From the NCBI GenBank assembly GCA_947492375.1, contig CANLMI010000003.1, forward strand, positions 310,001 to 374,000: a DNA stretch of 64,000 nucleotides, given 5' to 3'. The first letter of the stretch is position 1; each line of letters begins with the position of its first letter. Made by a program: the position numbers and the translations under genes. The notes below the pieces were generated by a model. The model did not search any database and was not told where the DNA came from. It saw only the letters and a program-made list of their open reading frames with translations. Origin of the DNA: an uncultured Kordiimonas sp. GTDB lineage: Bacteria; Pseudomonadota; Alphaproteobacteria; Sphingomonadales; Kordiimonadaceae. Of the stretch, positions 35,784 to 44,976 are shown one piece after another.

Positions 35784-37622
35784 TTACCCTTCAACCTTTG
35801 CAGCGCGCTTGCGCTCGTGCGGTAGGAGGTAACGTTTGCGCAGGCGGATGCTCTCTGGTGTTACTTCCACAAGCTCGTCATCGTTGATGTAAGCAAGCGC
35901 TTCCTCAAGCGGGAGTTTACGTGGTGTTGTCAGCTTAACCGCATCGTCCTTACCGGCCGCACGAATGTTTGTAAGCTGTTTTGCCTTCTGCACGTTTACG
36001 TCCAGATCGTTATCACGGCTGTGTTCGCCGATGATCATACCTTCGTATGTTTCGTCGCCGCCCTCGATCATGATGATGCCGCGTTCCTGCAAGTTAAAGA
36101 GCGCGTAGGTTACGGCCTTGCCGCCGCCTGTTGCGATCAATACGCCGCGCTGACGGCCAGCGATTGGGCCCTTGTAGGCGTCATAACGGTCGTACGAGCG
36201 CGCCATAATGCCGGTGCCGCGTGTGTCGGTTAGGAACTCACCGTGATAGCCGATAAGCCCGCGTGCAGGCGCATCGAACGTCAGGCGCACTTTACCGCCG
36301 CCTGATGGCACCATGCCGGATAACTCGGCCTTACGGAGCGACATTTTCTCCACAACAATGCCTTGGTAAGCTTCGTCAACGTCTACTTGCACAGTTTCAT
36401 ATGGCTCAAGGCGTTTGCAGTTTTCATCCTGCTTGAAGAGAACGCGAGGGCGTGAGATCGCAAGCTCAAAGCCCTCACGGCGCATAGTTTCAATAAGTAC
36501 ACCAAGCTGAAGCTCACCCCGGCCAGCAACCTCGAACGCATCCTTGCTTTCGGTCTCAGTGATTTTGATGGCAACGTTACCTTCGGATTCCTTGAGCAGG
36601 CGATCACGGATAACACGCGATGTTACGTGCTTGCCCTCGCGGCCCGCGAGCGGGCTATCGTTTACTGAGAATGTCATCGCGAGTGTTGGCGGATCAACTG
36701 GTAGCGACTGAAGCGGCTCTGATACGTCTGTTGCGGCAAGTGTGTCAGCAACTGTTGCGGTTTGAAGGCCTGCGATCGCGACGATGTCGCCCGCTTCGGC
36801 TGCTTCAACCGGTACACGCTCCAGACCATTGAAGGCGAGTAGTTTTGAAATACGGCCTGTTTCAACAACCTTACCGTCGCGGCCAAGCGCGTGGATAGGG
36901 TCGTTTACTTTTACGCGGCCTGTTTGAATACGGCCCGTTAGCACCCGGCCGAGGAAGTTATCACGGTCAAGCAGGCTGGCGAGCATAGAGAATGGTTTTT
37001 CTGCGTCACCGCGTGCAACCGGGCCCGGTACGGGAACGTGCTCGATGATTTTATCAAACAGCGGGTGAAGGTTTTCACGCTCGTCAGCGAGGTCATTCAC
37101 CGCCCAGCCATCACGGCCAGACGCGTAAAGAATTGGGAAATCAAGCTGGTCTTCGTTTGCATCCAGATTAACAAACAGGTCAAAGCACGCGTCGGTTGCG
37201 GCATCCGGGTTTCCGTCAGGCTTATCAACCTTGTTCACCACAACAATCGGCTTAAGGCCGAGCGCAAGTGCCTTCATGGTGACGAATTTTGTTTGCGGCA
37301 TTGGCCCTTCGGCTGCATCCACCAACAGAACAACACCGTCCACCATTGAGAGGATACGCTCCACTTCGCCGCCAAAATCGGCGTGGCCTGGTGTGTCTAC
37401 GATGTTCACGCGGGTATCGCCCCACATCACGCTTGTGCATTTCGCGAGGATGGTAATGCCGCGCTCGCGCTCAAGATCGCCGCTGTCCATCGCGCGTTCT
37501 TCAACACGCTGGTTATCGCGCACTGTGCCTGATTGTTTGAAGAGGTTATCAACAAGGGTTGTTTTACCATGGTCAACGTGCGCGATGATCGCGACGTTAC
37601 GGATTTTTTTCTGCTCAGCCAT
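35784..37622 (-). CDS. typA: Ribosome-associated GTPase TypA/BipA
   Basis: A 612-residue translational GTPase. The GTP-binding motifs are AHVDHGKTT (G1), ERERGIT (G2), DTPGHADFGGEV (G3) and NKVDKPDGN (G4), followed by an elongation-factor domain 2 and the BipA-specific C-terminal region (PRKLPLEEALAYINDDELVEVTPESIRLRKRYL). It binds the 70S ribosome and is needed for growth under stress and for 50S assembly at low temperature. The start is ATG 37622 with GGAAAA upstream; the open frame continues further upstream without family similarity. Confidence 0.97.
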   Translation of the reverse strand: MAEQKKIRNVAIIAHVDHGKTTLVDNLFKQSGTVRDNQRVEERAMDSGDLERERGITILAKCTSVMWGDTRVNIVDTPGHADFGGEVERILSMVDGVVLLVDAAEGPMPQTKFVTMKALALGLKPIVVVNKVDKPDGNPDAATDACFDLFVNLDANEDQLDFPILYASGRDGWAVNDLADERENLHPLFDKIIEHVPVPGPVARGDAEKPFSMLASLLDRDNFLGRVLTGRIQTGRVKVNDPIHALGRDGKVVETGRISKLLAFNGLERVPVEAAEAGDIVAIAGLQTATVADTLAATDVSEPLQSLPVDPPTLAMTFSVNDSPLAGREGKHVTSRVIRDRLLKESEGNVAIKITETESKDAFEVAGRGELQLGVLIETMRREGFELAISRPRVLFKQDENCKRLEPYETVQVDVDEAYQGIVVEKMSLRKAELSGMVPSGGGKVRLTFDAPARGLIGYHGEFLTDTRGTGIMARSYDRYDAYKGPIAGRQRGVLIATGGGKAVTYALFNLQERGIIMIEGGDETYEGMIIGEHSRDNDLDVNVQKAKQLTNIRAAGKDDAVKLTTPRKLPLEEALAYINDDELVEVTPESIRLRKRYLLPHERKRAAKVEG

Positions 37623-37895
37623 CAGACTTTTCCATATAAAAAGGCCCTTGATCCCTGTGTTGGCATATGCGCCAAAACCGATTGATCTTTGAGGGCCTGT
37701 AAACTGTGGGCGAAATCGCCAATTCGCGCGCCTTATACGCTTGTTCGGGCGTTGGCGCAAGTAAAGATAAGATAAATCCGATAGGATATAGTATGCCACT
37801 GTAAAATATAATGAAAGCCAAGGTGTTTAATGTTTATAATTGTACTTTTACTGATTGATGATATTGTTTTTGGAACATAGGGGGAACAATTCATA

Positions 37896-38855
37896 ATGAC
37901 GTTGAGCAAGAAAACTAGAGCTAATCGTGCTGTTGGTTTTGACCTTTGGTCAGCGACTATAATTGCCCTGAAAGTGGTTTTTTCGGAACGTAAAGCTTTC
38001 TTTAAATGTTCTGTAATTCCATTGATAAGTTTGTTGCTGATTATAGCAACGTATATTTTAGTGCTGTATTTATCGGGGCGGTATTATGCAATTGGTGATC
38101 AATTTTCACAGGTGCTAAACATTATAGGAAACCCTGGTACAGCTTTGTTAAACCTTATGTCTTCTGAATTTGTATTATCAGTCTTATTACTATTATTGTT
38201 GTTTCCTTTCCTGCTCTTTACAATGAATTGGCAAGCTTACATCCTGTTTGAAACATATAGTGGTCGGGCAATGCATCGCCGACTATATGCGCAAAAAATA
38301 AATAATTCATCAAGGGCGAGCGCTAAGGGTAGTTTTATAACGTGGGTAAAGACATTTTGCGCATATGCTTTAAAAAGTATCATGATATGCGGTACTTTTT
38401 ATCTTGTGGTTTGGTGTTTCATGTATTTATTTGCTAACCTTGATGTCACCGCTCATTTTATACGGTTATGTGTTTACGCTTTGGGTATTATTACGTTTCC
38501 GTATCTTCTTGTTTGTCTATCAAGAGTCTCTTTTGCGTTTCCTGCATTGTTGAACGGCCAGAATGGAAATTTCTCTCAAGCTTTTGCGGAAACACATAGG
38601 TTTAGGTGGCAGTTGTTTGCAGCAATATTTTTTGTTTTTCACGTTGGATTGTATGTAATGTTTGCTATTTTCCCTATCGTGATTGGGGTGTTAGAATATA
38701 TACTGCCAACAGTGATTTTTCAGTATTTGATACCTGTCTTATTTCTATATCTTTTCTTTGCGTTTTTGGCTGTTTTATCGGCTTTACCTGCGGTTTCTTA
38801 TATGCAAGAGAATAAAAAATTTCAGTTAAGATTACTACTCCTACGCGATCCTTAA
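37896..38855 (+). CDS. Polytopic membrane protein, unrecognised
   Basis: I do not recognise the family. The 319-residue protein has about six transmembrane segments (about 40-66, 86-112, 152-178, 186-210, 240-262 and 270-298). The loop after the second segment (FETYSGRAMHRRLYAQKINN) and the region ALLNGQNGNFSQAFAETHRFRWQL are the only polar parts of note and resemble those of small inner-membrane proteins of the YciC kind. It starts 70 bases or more after an AT-rich gap and is not in an evident operon. Composition is more AT-rich than its typA neighbour. Confidence 0.7.
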   Translation: MTLSKKTRANRAVGFDLWSATIIALKVVFSERKAFFKCSVIPLISLLLIIATYILVLYLSGRYYAIGDQFSQVLNIIGNPGTALLNLMSSEFVLSVLLLLLLFPFLLFTMNWQAYILFETYSGRAMHRRLYAQKINNSSRASAKGSFITWVKTFCAYALKSIMICGTFYLVVWCFMYLFANLDVTAHFIRLCVYALGIITFPYLLVCLSRVSFAFPALLNGQNGNFSQAFAETHRFRWQLFAAIFFVFHVGLYVMFAIFPIVIGVLEYILPTVIFQYLIPVLFLYLFFAFLAVLSALPAVSYMQENKKFQLRLLLLRDP

Positions 38856-38963
38856 GGTCTGTGTGCATGACCGGATGTTGATATTGTCATGGTTTTTACT
38901 GTCTTAAATCTGCTGTTTTGCACATGCCTGAATGTATAGATAGCATGCTGTTGAGCCAGAGGT

Positions 38964-38994
38964 AAAAAATAAGGCAACAGCTGGCTGTTACCTT
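38964..38994 (-). terminator. Terminator of the Pmp3-like gene
   Basis: On the minus strand AAGGTAACAG pairs with CTGTTGCCTT (one mismatch) and runs into a T tract. It lies 42 bases past the stop of the small protein. Confidence 0.7.
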
Positions 38995-39035
38995 AACATT
39001 TTGATTTATATGCTATTTATCTGATTTATACGCCG

Positions 39036-39194
39036 TTATTTGCGTGCGATGATGTAAACCGCATGGATAATGCCCGGCAGGTAGCCGAGAATTGTCAGTA
39101 TGATGTTGAGAAAGAAATGCTTGCCGAGGCCTTCTTGCAGTAATACGCCGAGCGGTGGCAGAAGAATGGCAATAATGATTCTGATGATGTCCAT
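39036..39194 (-). CDS. Pmp3/YqaE family small membrane protein
   Basis: A 52-residue two-helix protein with the full Pmp3 pattern: IAILLPPLGVLLQEGLGKHFFLNIILTILGYLPGIIHAVYII. Members are stress-induced proteolipids that affect membrane potential. I chose the ATG at 39194, with GGGAGC six bases upstream; a longer frame to 39230 adds a polar stretch not found in the family. Confidence 0.95.
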   Translation of the reverse strand: MDIIRIIIAILLPPLGVLLQEGLGKHFFLNIILTILGYLPGIIHAVYIIARK

Positions 39195-39395
39195 AGTGTT
39201 GCTCCCATCTTTTATATTTTTATCTAACAATATGCCCCCATATCATCTGTGACTGTACGCAATTTTACGGAATTAGAAAGCAAAAACCCGTGTTTAGGCA
39301 TTATGTGGTTTTGGCCAGCGAGCGTTTTACCCTGGCACCTACTTGTTGATGGCATTCAAAAAAGGTAGGGTTGTGATGGGATAAGGGAGACGACA

Positions 39396-39854
39396 ATGAA
39401 GAAAATAGTTTTAAGTGGATTGTTTGCAAGTGGTCTTATGATGGGGGCTGCTAATGGGCAGGACGTGCCAAAGGTTGACCGCAGCCAAATATCGCTCGGG
39501 AACGGCGCCAATAGCTCGATTGATATCGAGGGCGCGGTACAAAATGGGTCTGATTATACTTTTCGGTCTGTCACCATTGATAAAAATGGCTGGTTGGTGA
39601 TGCACCCCTTTAAGGATGGAAAGCCGGTTGGCACGGTTTATGTTGGGCATACCTATGTTGAAAAAGGCACGACAGAGAATGTGACCATATCGGTTAGCAA
39701 TAATCCGGGGCCGAACGAGCCATATATTGTGATGTTGCATTACGATATGAACGATGACGGTGTATTTGATTTTAATGACGGCGTTACGGTGCCGGATGCA
39801 CCGGTATTTGAAGGCACAACGATGATTGCGCACAGGTTTATTTCACCAAAATAA
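39396..39854 (+). CDS. Secreted protein with DUF7282-like domain
   Basis: A 152-residue secreted protein. The signal peptide ends near residue 21 (GAANGQ). The mature part reads VTIDKNGWLVMHPFKDGKPVGTVYVGHTYVEKGTTENVTISV and HYDMNDDGVFDFNDGVTVPDAPV, which resembles the DUF7282 domain of secreted bacterial and archaeal proteins. The NDDGVFDFNDG loop could bind calcium. The ATG has GGGAGA upstream. The role is unknown. Confidence 0.7.
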   Translation: MKKIVLSGLFASGLMMGAANGQDVPKVDRSQISLGNGANSSIDIEGAVQNGSDYTFRSVTIDKNGWLVMHPFKDGKPVGTVYVGHTYVEKGTTENVTISVSNNPGPNEPYIVMLHYDMNDDGVFDFNDGVTVPDAPVFEGTTMIAHRFISPK

Positions 39855-39973
39855 GGTGGATTAGATATTTTTGGCTCTGGATAAACATGGCAACAGAGCC
39901 AAAGAGTGCGGATTAAGGATGCGTATAAAAGCAATTACCATTGCTTGGGATAAGGCTTTCACAGGATATTTTA

Positions 39974-40735
39974 TCAATAACCAGCCAAACTATATATTTC
40001 TTCGACTGACAAACGACTGAGGTTTAAAATATCCTTGCCTGAGTTCTTCATGGCTTGTTCGATCAGCCATGCACCAGTGCGATAGCCAATTGCTTCACGC
40101 CCATCAGGGTGCTTGAACATCCATTCACCGTAATTAGCGTCAAGAGGAAGAGCCAGAATTTCTTTGGCCCAGGCATCAAAGTCGGGAGTGTCGGCATAGC
40201 TGTGCGGAGGCTGTTTGCCATATATTTTTGCGAAAACATCCGCCAGACCTTCATTAACTGCGGCGATGTGGATACCGGCGCCGTATTTGTTGCCATAGAT
40301 CGTCCAGCCACGGACGGTATGGTGTAATTCATGGAGTAAAGTGCTTTCAAGCCCCTCAGTGATTGCACCCTCGATACCGCCAGGGTAGGTTGATGAAATG
40401 CTGATTTCTATCTCATTTGGTCGATCGGCCCGGCCGGTTACACCGTTCACCACCGACAGGTCATGCTTAACAATATTGACGGTAAATTTTATGCCGTGCA
40501 ACAGCTTTGGCATAAGGTGACGCGCTTTTATAATCGCTTGTTCTCCGGTTTTTATGAATGCTTGTTGTTGTTGCTTGCTTAGTTCTCCGTCTTTGTTTTT
40601 GACAAAGATATATTGCGCATCTGTTTCTGCTGTGTCCGTTGTTTCTGTGGCTGATACGGCATGATATCCAGCGATAATGGTTAGAAGTGATAGAAATATG
40701 ATGGTGTTGCGTATTTTGAAAATAATAGTGAACAT
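39974..40735 (-). CDS. Secreted zinc-metallopeptidase-like protein (HExxH)
   Basis: A 253-residue protein with a signal peptide (about 1-29, ending SATET). It has the zinc-binding helix LLHELHHTVRG at about 134-144 and a third-ligand candidate in NEGLADVFAKIYG, where the Glu lies about twenty residues further on, as in gluzincin and DUF2268-type peptidases. It is expected to be periplasmic. A signature AITEGLESTLLHELHH supports the DUF2268-like assignment. Confidence 0.75.
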   Translation of the reverse strand: MFTIIFKIRNTIIFLSLLTIIAGYHAVSATETTDTAETDAQYIFVKNKDGELSKQQQQAFIKTGEQAIIKARHLMPKLLHGIKFTVNIVKHDLSVVNGVTGRADRPNEIEISISSTYPGGIEGAITEGLESTLLHELHHTVRGWTIYGNKYGAGIHIAAVNEGLADVFAKIYGKQPPHSYADTPDFDAWAKEILALPLDANYGEWMFKHPDGREAIGYRTGAWLIEQAMKNSGKDILNLSRLSVEEIYSLAGY

Positions 40736-40866
40736 TTTGATATCCCCGCTGTCGTGGTTTGATTGTCGATTTTTGACGTTGAAAAACAGCTAGGATAGAA
40801 GACGTAAAAAGCCAATGGCGTCATCGATGGACTGTGGGTAAATGCGTTTGCCCGCTTAATTTATAT

Positions 40867-40900
40867 GCCGAACGGCTTATCGGGCGATGAACCGTTCGGC
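40867..40900. repeat. Inverted repeat downstream of the orphan permease
   Basis: A perfect 9-bp stem GCCGAACGG/CCGTTCGGC with a 16-base loop lies 14 bases past the permease stop. It may act as a transcription end on the minus strand, but no T tract follows in that direction, so the function is uncertain. Confidence 0.5.
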
Positions 40901-40913
40901 GGTTTGGTGGTTT

Positions 40914-43346
40914 TTACTCATATTTTAGGGCATGAACAGGGTTCTGTTTGGCGATCCTGATAACGTGCCCACCAACTGTTATCCATGCGGTGGCAAGGGC
41001 AAATATGCCAGCACCAGCACAAAGCGGTAGGATAACCCATGCGTCGATCCGGTAAGGGAAGCCTTCTAACCAGCTTATCATGATCCAGGCTGCCAGTGGC
41101 CATGCGAGTATATTTGCAATCAGGACTGGTTTTGCAAATTGCCATAGGAATAAATTGAGAATATCGCGAATATCAGCACCAACAACTTTCCGCATGCCTA
41201 CCTCTTTTGATCTGCGATCGGTATTATGGGCTGCAAGACCGTATAGGCCGAGGCACGCAATCATAACGGCAAGCGCGGAAAACGTGCTGAGAAGTTTGGA
41301 AATGCGGATTTCAGCATCAAAGGATTCGCGCATCGCATCTTCAACAAAATAATAATAAAGAGGAACTTCCGGATATAATTCTTGCCAAAGTGTCTTCAGA
41401 TCAGATGCGATTTGATCAGGTGATGTGTTGAAGCGTAAGGTCAGGCTGATATGAGACAGCGAAGGTGTGTAGAACTGCGGCGGTGCCTCACTTCGGATAG
41501 AGTTAAAACGGGTATTGCCAACGACACCTATAATAGTGAATGAAAATGGGCGGCCCAGATCATTTGTTTTTAAGGTCTTGCCGAGCGCTTCTTCTGGTGA
41601 GTTGAAACCAAGAAGTTTGACGGCGCTTTCATTGACAAGCATATCCGCGTTTGCCTCAGCGCCTTCAGGCATTTGAGAAAGGCGATTTTCGATGTTTTGG
41701 GCATAAGTATCTGAAAAGGCCCGCCCTGCAACCATTGGGATTTGATAGACAGAGAAGTAATCACTATCCTGGTCCTGCCACGGCAAGGTGATGGTTTGAT
41801 TGCTATCCGGCAGGGTAAAGCTGGTTGGGCGACCAGCCCCATAAGGCGGGGTGTTTGCGCTGAAGGTGGCCCCGGTTACACCGGGCATGTTTACTATCCG
41901 GTCTTTCAATATTTGGCGGTTTGATGCGGTATCGCCGCGGAACAAATATTGTATAGTCAGCAAATTTTCCTGATTAAAGCCCGGGTTCAGATTAATGGCG
42001 TAATTGCGCTGTAGGTAGATTAGGGATGCTGCAACAATCAAGACAATTGATATAGTGAACTGAACAACAACAAGTCCTGTCCTAAGGTGCTTTGGCCCGT
42101 TACTTTCGGATGCGGTTGATTTTAATGTTTCTACGGGGCGGTATCCGGATAGAATATATGCAGGGTAAAGCCCGCCAAGCAAACCAACAATAATTACCAG
42201 ACAAAATACAGCGAGTATTGCGGTGCTATTCGTATAATCCAAAATCAGACTTTTGCCGATAAAATCATTGAATGTTGGTAGGGAGACCTCCAGAAAAAAC
42301 AGCCCGAAAATCAAGGCAGAAAATACCATCAAAATAGATTCGCCCAGAAACTGTATGATCAGGTTTTTTCGCTTGGCACCTAGTGTTTTTCGCAGCGCAA
42401 CTTCGCGGGCGCGCTGGCTACCTTTTGCGGTTGACAGGTTGATGAAGTTAATGCTGGCAATAATTAGGATCAGGAATGCAATTAGAGCCATAAGGGCAAC
42501 AATTTCTGCATTGCCATTAATGCCGAAGAGGTGAATGTCTTTAATTGCGATTGCTGATATGGTTAACAAGTCAGTTGGTTTTTCAGCGTCCGTGAAAAAA
42601 TCATGGGGGATTACACTATCGACAACAGTATCCAACCGATCATTGATAACTGCAAGCGAGGCAGAATTTGATAGTTTGATAAAGGTTTGGCCTCTGATAT
42701 TCCACCAACTATCACTATAGCCAGTAAAGCTTGATGCTTCATCAAAGAGGGCAATAGCTGGCATGGTTAAGGCGGTATTTTGGGGCAGGTCTTCATAAAC
42801 TGCACCGATTTTAAAGTCTTCACGTCGGCTGCCAATTTCCAGCGTTATCACGGCATCAACAATATCACTGGAGCCAAAAATATTTTGCGCAACAGTGTTT
42901 GATAAAGCGATCGTGTTATGATCGTTGAAGACATCTTCCATATTGCCACTGATGAGGGTGAAATCAAACATCGAAAGGGTTTCAGGGTCAGTCCAGATAA
43001 CCTGTTGATCAGTGACTTTGTCATTGGCGAAAACGACAGGATAGATAGTGTAAAACCGTGTTGCCTGTTCAATCTCATCAGGGAAAGCTTCGGTTAACAT
43101 GTGTTTGAAAGGCCCCGCAGATTCGCGGTATTCTTCAACACGGCTTCCATAATCGAAACGACTGTTGATTTGCGCAAGCTGGCCAGAGTTTGACCAATGG
43201 CTATCGTATGACATTTCAAACTGGACATAAAGACTGATCAACATACAGGCAGCAAGACCAATGGCTAAGCCCAGAACATTGATAACAGAATAAAGTCTGT
43301 TTTTGATGATATGCCGCCATGCGGTTTTCAGATAATTCATGAGCAT
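40914..43346 (-). CDS. MacB/FtsX-type ABC transporter permease (orphan), second copy
   Basis: An 810-residue permease with the same two-module layout as the gene at 27084: an N-terminal membrane helix (about 18-40), periplasmic core, three segments near 285-405, a second helix near 430, a second periplasmic core and three C-terminal segments. The first FtsX domain has AREVALRKTLGAKRKNLIIQFLGES, the second DRRSKEVGMRKVVGADIRDIL. No ATPase gene is adjacent. Divergent from it is an MFS gene, with the phased operator array between them. Confidence 0.9.
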   Translation of the reverse strand: MLMNYLKTAWRHIIKNRLYSVINVLGLAIGLAACMLISLYVQFEMSYDSHWSNSGQLAQINSRFDYGSRVEEYRESAGPFKHMLTEAFPDEIEQATRFYTIYPVVFANDKVTDQQVIWTDPETLSMFDFTLISGNMEDVFNDHNTIALSNTVAQNIFGSSDIVDAVITLEIGSRREDFKIGAVYEDLPQNTALTMPAIALFDEASSFTGYSDSWWNIRGQTFIKLSNSASLAVINDRLDTVVDSVIPHDFFTDAEKPTDLLTISAIAIKDIHLFGINGNAEIVALMALIAFLILIIASINFINLSTAKGSQRAREVALRKTLGAKRKNLIIQFLGESILMVFSALIFGLFFLEVSLPTFNDFIGKSLILDYTNSTAILAVFCLVIIVGLLGGLYPAYILSGYRPVETLKSTASESNGPKHLRTGLVVVQFTISIVLIVAASLIYLQRNYAINLNPGFNQENLLTIQYLFRGDTASNRQILKDRIVNMPGVTGATFSANTPPYGAGRPTSFTLPDSNQTITLPWQDQDSDYFSVYQIPMVAGRAFSDTYAQNIENRLSQMPEGAEANADMLVNESAVKLLGFNSPEEALGKTLKTNDLGRPFSFTIIGVVGNTRFNSIRSEAPPQFYTPSLSHISLTLRFNTSPDQIASDLKTLWQELYPEVPLYYYFVEDAMRESFDAEIRISKLLSTFSALAVMIACLGLYGLAAHNTDRRSKEVGMRKVVGADIRDILNLFLWQFAKPVLIANILAWPLAAWIMISWLEGFPYRIDAWVILPLCAGAGIFALATAWITVGGHVIRIAKQNPVHALKYE

Positions 43347-43479
43347 GAGACCGGGTATCCTATCTTCGCTGTCGATATTTTAGATGTTTCATAGTATTTT
43401 TCTTGAATAAAGCAAACGGTATGCCACCATGTAGTCTATTGAAAAAAAAGGATTTATTGTTTTAATGAAGTGGTTTGCC

Positions 43480-43523
43480 GAACATAAGTGTTCACTATTG
43501 AACACTTATGTTCGATAGTGAAC
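43480..43523. promoter_or_regulatory. Array of five GAAC/GTTC half-sites at exact 10-bp spacing
   Basis: GAAC, GTTC, GAAC, GTTC and GAAC begin at 43480, 43490, 43500, 43510 and 43520. The first four make a perfect 14-bp inverted repeat (GAACATAAGTGTTC and GAACACTTATGTTC) around ACTATT. Half-sites alternate and lie on the same face of the helix, which is what a cooperatively bound repressor or activator operator would look like. It sits 133 bases before a permease start and about 186 before an MFS start. Confidence 0.7.
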
Positions 43524-43547
43524 AAACGACACTTAATGAGTAATTTC

Positions 43548-43598
43548 CCTGAGCCTTGAGTTTTCCTGAGCCTTGAGTTTTCCTGAGCCTTTAGTTTT
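43548..43598. repeat. Three tandem 17-base repeats (CCTGAGCCTTGAGTTTT)
   Basis: Units at 43548-43564, 43565-43581 and 43582-43598; the first two are identical and the third differs by one base. A degenerate fourth unit follows. They lie in the leader of the MFS gene and could vary in number by slippage. Confidence 0.9.
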
Positions 43599-43708
43599 TT
43601 GGGGCTTGAATTTTACTGTAACGCTGCGATCGTTATTTCTTATATGTTGTAATAATAAAAATGGTGTGGCAGTTGGATCGCTATGCCGTTGGTTTCTAAA
43701 GGAATGCC

Positions 43709-44920
43709 ATGTTTCATACTTCCAAGACAATATCCATAAGTATCCTTGTTATTGCGCAAGTTGCCGGTATGGCGCTTTGGTTTGTGTCTTCTGCGGTACT
43801 TGGTGATATGCTCGATGAGGCGCGTGCATTAGAGATTGATATAAGCGCGAACTTTCAGGCTTTGTTATCCACAATGGTACAGTTGGGGTTTGTTGTTGGG
43901 GCGGTTTTAAGTGCTGTTTTGGGTCTGGCTGATCGTATGGACCCGAGAAAGTTTTTTGCGGTTTCTGCGCTGTTGGCGGCCAGTGCCAATTTTGTTTTAA
44001 TGTTTATTACTGTTGGCGATTGGCTTGCTGTTTTCCTTCGGTTTTCTACCGGTTTTGCCTTGGCTGGTGTTTATCCTGTTGGGTTGAAACTGGCCGCAGG
44101 CTGGGGCGAAAGGGACCGGGGGTTTTTGGTTGGCCTTTTGGTTGGTGCCTTAACACTTGGTTCTGCGATGCCGCATCTTTTTTCTTTTCTCGGCGGTGCG
44201 GATTGGCGAACAACAATGGGGCTAAGTTCTATGGTTGCAGCCATTGGCGGGGGCCTGATATTATTGGCAGGGATCGGCCCTTTTCATGCCAAGGCAAATC
44301 GTTTTGATCCATCAGCTATATTGGAGATATGGCGAAACAGGCCTATTCGGGCTGCTTTTTTGGGCTACCTCGGTCATATGTGGGAACTTTATGCCATGTG
44401 GGCATGGCTTGGTGTTGCGATTTTGGCAGAGTTATCGCTTGGTGATGAGGGTAGCATCAACCAAATAGAGGCTGTCTCTACTATTAAACTTTTGATGTTC
44501 TGTGTTGTTGGCATTGGGGCCGTTGGCTGTGCATTTGGTGGTAAGGTTGCCGACCGGGTCGGTAAGGCTAATGTTACAATTTGGGCAATGGCCATTAGTT
44601 TGCTGGCGGCAATTGCAACAGCCCTTAGTCTTGGCGGAGCGCTCTGGGTAACTGCAGTGTTTGCGATCATTTGGGGATTTTCTATTATCCCGGATTCGCC
44701 TCAATTCTCGGCCATTATTGCAGATCATGCAAAACCGGAAATAACAGGAAGCCTGCTATCAATGCAGACCGCATTTGGATTTCTTCTGACAGTTATAACA
44801 GTGCAAGGGGCACCGTTTGTTGCGGCAGGCATTGGCTGGCAGAATACTTTGTTTTTAATGGCTCTTGGGCCTTTGTTCGGGATTTTTGCTATGTGGAAAC
44901 TATGCAGATTGAGCGCGTGA
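43709..44920 (+). CDS. MFS transporter
   Basis: A 403-residue transporter with twelve predicted membrane helices. It shows MFS features: the loop 2-3 segment LADRMDPRKFF after the second helix, and a second-half equivalent KVADRVGKANVTIW. The substrate is unknown. It is preceded by the operator array and repeats described above, so it is probably regulated. It converges on a solute-binding-like gene at 44977. Confidence 0.88.
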   Translation: MFHTSKTISISILVIAQVAGMALWFVSSAVLGDMLDEARALEIDISANFQALLSTMVQLGFVVGAVLSAVLGLADRMDPRKFFAVSALLAASANFVLMFITVGDWLAVFLRFSTGFALAGVYPVGLKLAAGWGERDRGFLVGLLVGALTLGSAMPHLFSFLGGADWRTTMGLSSMVAAIGGGLILLAGIGPFHAKANRFDPSAILEIWRNRPIRAAFLGYLGHMWELYAMWAWLGVAILAELSLGDEGSINQIEAVSTIKLLMFCVVGIGAVGCAFGGKVADRVGKANVTIWAMAISLLAAIATALSLGGALWVTAVFAIIWGFSIIPDSPQFSAIIADHAKPEITGSLLSMQTAFGFLLTVITVQGAPFVAAGIGWQNTLFLMALGPLFGIFAMWKLCRLSA

Positions 44921-44976
44921 AACCATTTAAATGCTATTTTGTTCGACAGGTCATCGTATGTGACTTCTGGTTGAAT

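Larger units (their letters stand above)
43347..43708. other. Divergent intergenic region with operator array and short repeats
   Basis: The 362 bases between the permease and the MFS gene hold a 10-bp-phased array of GAAC/GTTC half-sites (43480-43523) and three 17-base direct repeats (43548-43598). No coding frame is supported. The region should carry promoters for both genes. Confidence 0.6.

Noticed and set aside
37623-37799. Upstream extension of the TypA frame
   Set aside because: It is not conserved in TypA, and the ATG at 37622 begins the family sequence directly.
39868-39900. TTGGCTCTG/CAGAGCCAA inverted repeat as a terminator
   Set aside because: The stem is 9 bp with a 14-base loop and no T tract in either direction, so terminator function is not supported.
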